NCBI RefSeq assembly: GCF_051846935.1
Contig: NZ_JBPYCS010000047.1
Span: 1 to 10,380, forward strand
DNA: 10,380 bases
Reading direction: 5' to 3'
Source: JBPYCR01 sp051846935
Lineage (GTDB): Bacteria > Bacillota > Bacilli > Bacillales > Amphibacillaceae
Position numbers and translations under genes: made by a program. Below the pieces are notes generated by a model. That model had not been told where the DNA came from. It ran no database searches and was given only the letters and a program-made list of their open reading frames with translations. Position 1 is the stretch's first letter; every line of letters starts with the position of its first letter. Shown here in pieces: positions 6,325 to 10,380 of the stretch.

Positions 6325-6558
6325 CTACTTTTTACGAATCCAAAAAGTGAATACACCATCTTTTTCTGTTTGGTCTTCAAGTTGATGCCCACCAGATTTT
6401 GCCCAAGCTGTTAAGTCACTAGTAGATCCTTTATCTGTTGTATGGATTTCTAATAGCTCGCCCGATTTCATTTGATCCATTATTTTCTTTGCTCTTACTA
6501 CTGGCATTGGACATGCCAATCCTTTTGCATCTAATACTTTATCTGCTTGTTTACTCAT
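6325..6558 (-). CDS. yrkI: TusA-family sulfur carrier protein, YrkI-like
   Basis: This 77-residue protein is a free-standing TusA/SirA fold. The hallmark LDAKGLACPMPVVRAKK places the persulfide-carrying cysteine at C16 (CPMP motif), and the C-terminal half (TTDKGSTSDLTAWAKSGGHQ ... VFTFWIRKK) has the family's conserved DxGS-xxD-xxxW pattern. It is expected to accept and pass sulfane sulfur as a Cys-persulfide to or from its rhodanese, DsrE and dioxygenase neighbours in the cytoplasm. A strong AGGAGG lies 9 bases before ATG 6558, and the gene starts 20 bases after the yrkH stop. It resembles the N-terminal domain of YrkF (both share LDAKGLACPMP), so the operon encodes two TusA units that presumably arose by duplication. 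Confidence 0.92.
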   Translation of the reverse strand: MSKQADKVLDAKGLACPMPVVRAKKIMDQMKSGELLEIHTTDKGSTSDLTAWAKSGGHQLEDQTEKDGVFTFWIRKK

Positions 6559-6578
6559 TATAATATTCCTCCTATAAA

Positions 6579-7703
6579 TTAATTAATTGCACATCGGTTA
6601 GGACCGATTTCCATTTCTTGCTGTTCATCCTCGTTAGGATTAATTTTACCCATATTTGTTTTACGTATCTCTTGAAAGCTATTCGGTTGAGGAGGTAAGT
6701 TTTCTGAAACCCTTTTATGAAAATCGCTTTCATCCTCAATTTGCAATCCATCATTTTGTGTAAATAAAACGCCTAATTTTTCACTTACACTGCCGTCTGT
6801 GCCCAATTCTGTAATGTGGCTAAAGTGAGCAGGCAAAACCATAAGGTTTTCAGACATTTCTTTATAACGGCTGTACAATGTTTCTCGTAAATGGCTTGCC
6901 CAATCACCTGCTCGTCCTGCTAGATCTGGTCGACCAATCGATTGGACAAATAAAATATCCCCAGTTAATAAATACTCGTTGTCGACTAATATAGATGTAC
7001 TGCCAATGGTATGTCCTGGTGAGTATATAATATCAATTTGTGTACCATTTAATTTTAAATTACTCGTCTCTGTTAAACCATTAAACTCAAAAACAACTTC
7101 TTCTGCATCTTTTGGTGGTAACCAATAAGCTGCTCCTGTTTCCTCTCTAAGCTTTCTTCCACCTGAAATATGATCAGCATGCAAATGTGTATCGATAGCA
7201 TGTTTAATCGTTACCCCTTTTTCTTTAGCAAAAGTAATGAAAGGTTCAATCGTACGACCTGCGTCTATTACAATAGCTTCCCCTTCAGATGCGATCATAT
7301 AGGATAGACATCCTTTTCCAATTCGGACAAATTGATAAACGGAGCCGCCATTTGATAAATCGCCTACTTTAATTGGTTCTAAATGATCGCTCCATGCTTT
7401 CATGCCGCCTTTTAAATACATTACGTCTTTTATGCCGGATTCTTTGAGCATTTCTGCAACAAACTTTGATGAGCCTTCTTTGGCACATACGACTAAAATA
7501 GGGATATCTCGAGGGATTTCATCGATAATTTCGTCGACACCTTCAAGCATATCGAAATAAGGTTTATTTAATATTTGTATGGATTTACCTTCTATTTTCC
7601 AATCGTTAAAGTCCGATTCGTTACGTACATCCAAAATAAACAGCTTTTTTTTCTTAATAACAAAATCGGCGATTGTTTTGGCTGTTATTTCTTGTACACT
7701 CAT
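6579..7703 (-). CDS. yrkH: Rhodanese / metallo-beta-lactamase persulfide dioxygenase fusion, YrkH-like
   Basis: ATG 7703 (374 residues) is preceded by AAGGAGG at good spacing and overlaps the yrkF stop by four bases (ATGA), implying translational coupling; the frame is open to 7745 only because it overlaps yrkF. Residues 1 to about 108 form a rhodanese domain with candidate active-site C73 (VVCAKEGSS). About 115-315 is an ETHE1-type metallo-beta-lactamase persulfide dioxygenase: THLHADH (H173, H175, D177, H178), SPGHT (H231), TGD (D249), PAH (H293), with H173, H231 and D249 in the positions of the mononuclear iron ligands. The C-terminal tail ends in EIGPNRCAIN with C371. It should oxidise low-molecular-weight thiol persulfide to sulfite. 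Domain order differs from staphylococcal CstB, which has the dioxygenase first and rhodanese domains after it. Confidence 0.92.
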   Translation of the reverse strand: MSVQEITAKTIADFVIKKKKLFILDVRNESDFNDWKIEGKSIQILNKPYFDMLEGVDEIIDEIPRDIPILVVCAKEGSSKFVAEMLKESGIKDVMYLKGGMKAWSDHLEPIKVGDLSNGGSVYQFVRIGKGCLSYMIASEGEAIVIDAGRTIEPFITFAKEKGVTIKHAIDTHLHADHISGGRKLREETGAAYWLPPKDAEEVVFEFNGLTETSNLKLNGTQIDIIYSPGHTIGSTSILVDNEYLLTGDILFVQSIGRPDLAGRAGDWASHLRETLYSRYKEMSENLMVLPAHFSHITELGTDGSVSEKLGVLFTQNDGLQIEDESDFHKRVSENLPPQPNSFQEIRKTNMGKINPNEDEQQEMEIGPNRCAIN

Positions 7704-8281
7704 TCGTGCTTTCCTCCTTGCAAAGATTGTGTTGGTCCGTCCCAATCAATCATACCAGGTACAACATTAAATACGTTATATCCTTTTGCATCTAATATTT
7801 TAGCTGCGTAATCACTTCTGCTCCCTGTTCTGCAAATAACATATATTTTGTCTTCCTTATTGATTTCCCCAGCACGGTGATCAATCTCACCTAAAGGAAT
7901 TGAAATTGCTTCAGGAATATGGCTAAATGCATATTCTGCTGGCTCCCTCACATCAATTACTGTAACGGATTTTCTTTCTAAGCTCGCTTTTAATTCTTCT
8001 AAAGAAACAATCTTTTCATAAGTCATAGGTTCACTTATCTCCTCTTGTTTTGCTTTTCGTAAGTAATGCTTTAACACGCCATTTTCTTCAATTGTTCCTA
8101 GATAGTGTTCACCAGTACTTTTTGCCCATGCACGAATATCTGCTTTTGATCCTTGATCCGTAGCAAGTACTTCAAGAACTTCTCCTGGTACCAATTCCTT
8201 TATCCTTTTTTTTGTTTTAATAATTGGCATTGGACAAGCTAAACCTTTCGCATCTAAAGAATGATTTACTTGGATATTCAT
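7700..8281 (-). CDS. yrkF: TusA-rhodanese fusion sulfurtransferase, YrkF-like
   Basis: This 193-residue protein has two domains. Residues 1 to about 75 form a TusA unit with persulfide cysteine C16 (LDAKGLACPMPIIKTKK). After a short linker, about 88-188 is a rhodanese domain: VIDVREPAEYAFSHIPEAISIPL, then active-site loop CRTGSRS with C150, then GMIDW near the end. Both catalytic cysteines are present, so sulfur can in principle move from one domain to the other. It is related to, but shorter than, staphylococcal CstA (rhodanese-TusA-rhodanese). AAGGAG lies about 7 bases before ATG 8281. Its TGA stop overlaps the yrkH ATG; the yrkE stop is 63 bases upstream, with no terminator between. Confidence 0.92.
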   Translation of the reverse strand: MNIQVNHSLDAKGLACPMPIIKTKKRIKELVPGEVLEVLATDQGSKADIRAWAKSTGEHYLGTIEENGVLKHYLRKAKQEEISEPMTYEKIVSLEELKASLERKSVTVIDVREPAEYAFSHIPEAISIPLGEIDHRAGEINKEDKIYVICRTGSRSDYAAKILDAKGYNVFNVVPGMIDWDGPTQSLQGGKHE

Positions 8282-8344
8282 AATATTCTCCTTTTAGTAA
8301 ATTATATACATATACATGTAAGGGTATATAAGTGATTAAAAAAT

Positions 8345-8824
8345 TTATATAAACAAGTTTGTATTTGCATTTTCAGCGTCACCAATGTACGCAGCTACTC
8401 CACCATACTCAATTCCATCCATCATTTCTTCTTGTTTAATTCCGAGAAGATCCATAGTCATCGTACATGCAACTAATTTAATATCCTGTTCTTGAGCGAG
8501 CTCAATTAACTGTGGTACGGTCATTGCTTTATGCTTCTTTATAACATGTTTTATTAATTTTGGTCCTATTCCTAAGTAGTGCATTTTTGATAGACCTAGC
8601 TTGTTTGCCCCTTTTGGCATCATCCAACCAAACATTTTTTCTAGTGGACCTTTCTTTCCAGGTGATGCGGCTTCATCTTTAAGCGTGTTTAGCCCCCAAA
8701 AAGTAAAAAACATTGTTACTTTATGCCCGTAAGCAGCAGCACCGTTTGCAATTATAAAGGCAGCCATTACTTTGTCTAGCTCTCCACTAAAAACTACAAT
8801 AGTAGTTCCTTTTTCTTGTTCCAT
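8345..8824 (-). CDS. yrkE: DsrE/DsrF-family sulfur-relay protein, YrkE-like
   Basis: This 159-residue protein of the DsrE2-like type begins TTIVVFSGELDKVMAAFIIANGAAAYGHKVTMFFTFWG, the Rossmann-like first strand-helix-strand of DsrE proteins. Its middle segment is Lys- and Met-rich (about 56-102: KKGPLEKMFGWMMPKG ... KHVIKKHKAM). The conserved sulfur-binding cysteine is C120 in KLVACTMTMDLLGI; the end, EEMMDGIEYGGVAAYIGDA, is also typical. It is expected to exchange persulfide sulfur with TusA partners; some members are membrane-associated, but no membrane helix is evident here. GAGGAGGG lies 7 bases before ATG 8824. It is the first gene of the unit driven by the promoter and CstR site at 8850-8892. 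Confidence 0.9.
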   Translation of the reverse strand: MEQEKGTTIVVFSGELDKVMAAFIIANGAAAYGHKVTMFFTFWGLNTLKDEAASPGKKGPLEKMFGWMMPKGANKLGLSKMHYLGIGPKLIKHVIKKHKAMTVPQLIELAQEQDIKLVACTMTMDLLGIKQEEMMDGIEYGGVAAYIGDAENANTNLFI

Positions 8825-8849
8825 AAAACACCCTCCTCTAAAAATACTA

Positions 8850-8865
8850 ATACCCCTATGGGTAT
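8850..8865. promoter_or_regulatory. CstR/CsoR-type operator in front of yrkE
   Basis: The site ATACCCCTATGGGTAT is a near-perfect inverted repeat (ATACCC/GGGTAT) with a run of 4 C on one strand and 3 G after the centre, the pattern of G/C-tract operators of the CsoR-CstR family. It overlaps two bases of the -10 box and covers the start-site region, so bound repressor should block initiation. On the other strand it matches the yrkD site at 14 of 16 positions. Confidence 0.75.
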
Positions 8866-8892
8866 AATAATAAACTTAAATAAAAAATGCAA
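8864..8892 (-). promoter_or_regulatory. Promoter of yrkEFHIJ
   Basis: On the minus strand TTGCAT (8887-8892) and TATTAT (8864-8869) are separated by exactly 17 bases; they match 4 and 5 of 6 consensus bases. The -35 box is part of the 3' arm of the yrkD terminator stem. Transcription would start near 8857, within the CstR operator, giving a leader of about 30 bases with the yrkE ribosome binding site. Confidence 0.7.
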
Positions 8893-8911
8893 GGGTTATT
8901 TTGCATTTTTT
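8882..8911 (-). terminator. Terminator of yrkD, overlapping the yrkE promoter
   Basis: AAAAAATGCAA (8882-8892) and TTGCATTTTTT (8901-8911) form a perfect 11-base stem with an 8-base loop containing GGGTT. Read on the minus strand, the 3' arm ends in six U residues. It lies about 35 bases after the yrkD stop, so yrkD and yrkE are largely separate transcripts. Confidence 0.65.
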
Positions 8912-8946
8912 TATAAATATATTTTTCTCTGTAGAAAAACAAAAAT

Positions 8947-9207
8947 TTATCTGCTTTTAATTAGCAGTTGAATTGCTTCTTCTACAACATCTGACGAATC
9001 TTCCCCTTTATCATTTTGCTCCTGTACGCACTGTTTTAAATTTTGGGCAACAATGAATGCGATGGTACGATCCAACGCTGTACGCGCTGCTGAAAGCTGG
9101 CTAATGACGTCTTTACACTCTTTCTCTTCTTCCATCATGCGCAATATTCCACGTACTTGCCCTTCAATACGTTTTAAACGATTTTTAATATCAGGTGTAA
9201 ATTCCAT
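8947..9207 (-). CDS. yrkD: CstR-type persulfide-sensing repressor (CsoR/RcnR/DUF156 family), YrkD-like
   Basis: ATG 9207 gives 86 residues; GAGGAGGT lies 7 bases upstream, and the frame's extra 22 upstream codons would translate the operator and promoter. The start, MEFTPDIKNRLKRIEGQVRG, and the following helices are characteristic of the all-alpha CsoR/RcnR (DUF156) family, tetrameric repressors without a helix-turn-helix. The two cysteines are C31 (EEEKECKDVISQL) and C60 (AQNLKQCVQ), at the same numbers as C31 and C60 of Staphylococcus aureus CstR. The histidine that ligates copper in CsoR, four residues before the second cysteine, is N56 here and there is no third cysteine. A copper sensor is therefore unlikely and a di/trisulfide-forming persulfide sensor likely. 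It should repress itself and yrkEFHIJ through the two matching palindromes. Confidence 0.9.
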   Translation of the reverse strand: MEFTPDIKNRLKRIEGQVRGILRMMEEEKECKDVISQLSAARTALDRTIAFIVAQNLKQCVQEQNDKGEDSSDVVEEAIQLLIKSR

Positions 9208-9226
9208 ATAATGAACCTCCTCAAAA

Positions 9227-9242
9227 ATACGTATAGGGGTAT
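9227..9242. promoter_or_regulatory. CstR/CsoR-type operator in front of yrkD
   Basis: The site ATACGTATAGGGGTAT carries a GGGGTAT half identical to that of the yrkE site read on the opposite strand; the other half is weaker (ATACG instead of ATACC). It overlaps the first two plus-strand bases of the -10 box (9241-9242), the same placement as at yrkE, and lies 20 bases before the yrkD start codon, ahead of its ribosome binding site. It indicates autoregulation, perhaps with lower affinity. Confidence 0.7.
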
Positions 9243-9269
9243 TATAGTGAACTTTTGTTAAAAAGTCTA
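9241..9269 (-). promoter_or_regulatory. Promoter of yrkD
   Basis: On the minus strand a perfect TATAAT (plus-strand ATTATA, 9241-9246) lies 17 bases after TAGACT (9264-9269, 4 of 6 consensus bases). The -35 box begins one base after the tail of the terminator at 9271-9324. Confidence 0.65.
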
Positions 9270-9270
9270 G

Positions 9271-9324
9271 CAAAAAATAAAGGCTTTATGTCTGCGCTGG
9301 TAATATAGCGAACATAAAGCCTTT
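9271..9324 (-). terminator. Strong hairpin terminator downstream of the exonuclease gene
   Basis: AAAGGCTTTATGT (9279-9291) and ACATAAAGCCTTT (9312-9324) form a perfect 13-base stem; an inner CGCT/AGCG can extend it. On the minus strand it is followed by ATTTTTTG. It lies about 235 bases after the exonuclease stop, so it may end a long 3' untranslated region or a separate RNA from 9325-9510. The plus-strand tail (GTTTTA) is weaker. Confidence 0.75.
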
Positions 9325-9558
9325 GTTTTATTGCTGTATTTTAAAGGGTTTTCGGATTAGTGTCTGGAAAATCAGGAACGGTTTCTGACACGAACAAATG
9401 GAAGGTGCGAGCCTCATCTAGTAGCATTAGGGATCTGTGAGAGGCCCTAAGTGTGTAGTAGGATGAGGAGGACACGACTCGCCTCCGATAAGCGAGTAGA
9501 TTAAACAAGCAAATACGCTAGAAAATCTCCTTCTCAAATATTTTTTGGAATACATTGT
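9325..9558. other. GC-rich, hairpin-rich intergenic stretch of unknown nature (possible structured RNA or decayed repeat)
   Basis: There is no credible coding frame here. The core 9404-9497 is about 54% G+C by hand count, well above its AT-rich surroundings. Visible stems are TCAGGAA/TTTCTGA (9372-9378 with 9382-9388), CCTCATC/GATGAGG (9412-9418 with 9462-9468) enclosing TTAGGG/CCCTAA (9427-9432 with 9445-9450), and ACTCGC/GCGAGT (9477-9482 with 9492-9497). Alternative pairings exist: GTGTC 9360-9364 can pair with GACAC at 9387-9391 or 9471-9475, and GCGAG 9407-9411 with CTCGC 9478-9482. TTAAACAA (9501-9508) is inverted at 9555-9562, over the exonuclease stop. It matches no RNA class I know. 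On the minus strand it leads straight into the terminator at 9324-9271, so that strand is the likelier RNA strand. Confidence 0.35.
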
Positions 9559-10380
9559 TTAAATTAACTTTGCTAAATTATCATATTCCAGCAGTATAAA
9601 TTTTTCTTTTACTCCTCGCTTATCTACATCCCATACTGCTTGCTCTATATGACATGTAATCGGTATATCACATTTTATTTCTGCTAGCTGTCTCGATAGG
9701 TTTAACATATCTATATTTGTTTTAATTCGACTTTGTACAGTAGGCGAAAGCACCTCCAAATTTTCCAGTAAATTATCAATTGTATCGTGCTCTTTTAATA
9801 ATTTGAGTGCTGTTTTTTCACCAATACCTTTAACACCGGGATAATTATCTGCACTATCTCCAGTTAATCCTTTAAAATCAACTACTTGCCACGGGTGAAT
9901 TCCTTTTTTATCGTAAAAATTTTCATTTGTATATATTTCATAATTACCTTGTCCTTTTTTCATAATTGCAACATCGATTGATTCTTTGACAAGCTGTAAC
10001 ATGTCATGGTCGCCAGTTAAAATTGTTACATTGTCAACTGGTGCATATTTATTAGCGAGCGTACCTATACAGTCGTCGGCTTCATAATTTTCTAAGCCTA
10101 TATTAGGTATATTAAATATGTCTATAACCTCTTTTGCTAATTGAAACTGTGGAACAAGTTCTGTCGGTGGTTCAGCGCGATTTGCTTTGTACTCCTTATA
10201 CATTTCTGTACGAAAAGTTTTGCTTCCCATATCCCAGCAGCAGATGATATGTGTAGGCTTAAATTTCTCTTGGGCATCCATGAAATAGCGAATAAATTGA
10301 TATACACCATTTGTAGGTAAGCCATTTTTAGCGATCATATAATTATTGCGGTAGGCAGTAGCAAAAAAACCACGAAACAG
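9559..10380 (-). CDS. ypcP: 5'-3' exonuclease / flap endonuclease, YpcP (FenA)-like, start cut by window edge
   Basis: The minus-strand frame is open from the right edge to TAA at 9561-9559, giving 273 residues. An internal ATG at 10338 could be taken as the start, but the 14 codons before it (LFRGFFATAYRNNY) are clearly part of the family's N-terminus, so the true start lies a few codons beyond the window. Visible family elements are CCWDMGSKTFR, the YEADDCIGTLA acidic block, TGDHDMLQL, and the helix-3-turn-helix FKGLTGDSADNYPGVKGIGEKTA that grips DNA and supplies metal-binding aspartates. It is a stand-alone counterpart of the 5'-nuclease domain of DNA polymerase I, acting on RNA primers and flaps during lagging-strand maturation and repair. 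No polymerase domain follows. Confidence 0.92.
   Translation of the reverse strand: MFRGFFATAYRNNYMIAKNGLPTNGVYQFIRYFMDAQEKFKPTHIICCWDMGSKTFRTEMYKEYKANRAEPPTELVPQFQLAKEVIDIFNIPNIGLENYEADDCIGTLANKYAPVDNVTILTGDHDMLQLVKESIDVAIMKKGQGNYEIYTNENFYDKKGIHPWQVVDFKGLTGDSADNYPGVKGIGEKTALKLLKEHDTIDNLLENLEVLSPTVQSRIKTNIDMLNLSRQLAEIKCDIPITCHIEQAVWDVDKRGVKEKFILLEYDNLAKLI

Noticed and set aside
7575..7811. Plus-strand open frames opposite yrkF and yrkH, and similar antisense frames elsewhere (610-792, 1661-1870, 4397-4654)
   Set aside because: They are shadows of well-supported genes on the opposite strand, without family motifs or ribosome binding sites.
8947..9273. Copper-sensing CsoR identity and a longer 108-residue start for the repressor
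   Set aside because: The CsoR histidine ligand and third Cys are absent while C31/C60 match CstR; the extra N-terminal codons are promoter and operator DNA ahead of a strong ribosome binding site.
9404..9420. GTGCGAG resembling a group II intron 5' end (GUGYG)
   Set aside because: No domain V hairpin, no intron-encoded reverse transcriptase and no typical domain I sequence follow within the window.

Overview
The window looks like chromosomal DNA of a low-GC, spore-forming Firmicute (Bacillaceae or Planococcaceae/Caryophanaceae; Lysinibacillus- or Solibacillus-like is my inference). The reasons are the AT-rich sequence, strong AGGAGG-type ribosome binding sites, TTGACA/TATAAT-type promoters, U-tract terminators, and close relatives of Bacillus subtilis proteins (YhfW, the YrkD-YrkJ set, YpcP/FenA). 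Both edges cut genes: a LysM-repeat protein at the left edge and a 5'-3' exonuclease/flap endonuclease at the right edge, both on the minus strand.

Left part (1-3340). A minus-strand two-LysM protein (probably the N-terminus of a spore-type M14 gamma-glutamyl-diamino acid endopeptidase) is divergent from a plus-strand YhfW-like flavoprotein that carries a C-terminal Rieske [2Fe-2S] domain. Then comes a gene-poor stretch with a possible 28-residue five-cysteine microprotein followed by a terminator, a duplicated hairpin motif ending in a terminator (a possible small RNA), and a decayed N-terminal piece of a XerC/D-type tyrosine recombinase with a one-base frameshift in an A run. A GmhB-like HAD phosphatase ends this plus-strand part.

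Middle part (3340-5235, minus strand). A MOSC-domain protein, a Mug/TDG-type DNA glycosylase and a CopZ-like HMA protein that has lost both metal-binding cysteines appear to form one transcription unit. It ends at a terminator shared with the converging phosphatase gene.

Right part (5220-9280, minus strand). This is a complete persulfide/sulfite handling locus matching B. subtilis yrkD-yrkE-yrkF-yrkH-yrkI-yrkJ and functionally related to the staphylococcal cst operon. Its order is a CstR-type repressor (Cys31/Cys60), a DsrE-family protein, a TusA-rhodanese fusion, a rhodanese-persulfide dioxygenase fusion, a free-standing TusA, and a TauE/SafE exporter. The expected chemistry is that TusA, DsrE and rhodanese domains relay sulfane sulfur, the dioxygenase oxidises glutathione- or bacillithiol-like persulfide to sulfite, and the exporter removes sulfite or a related anion. 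Two near-identical palindromic CstR/CsoR-type operators overlap the -10 boxes of yrkD and yrkE in the same geometry, so both units are probably switched together by persulfide. No sulfide:quinone reductase is in the window.

Between yrkD and the exonuclease gene (about 9325-9558) lies an unusually GC-rich, hairpin-rich intergenic stretch that I cannot assign. It and the Cys-less CopZ-like protein are the most unusual items here; the sulfur operon itself is a known type.
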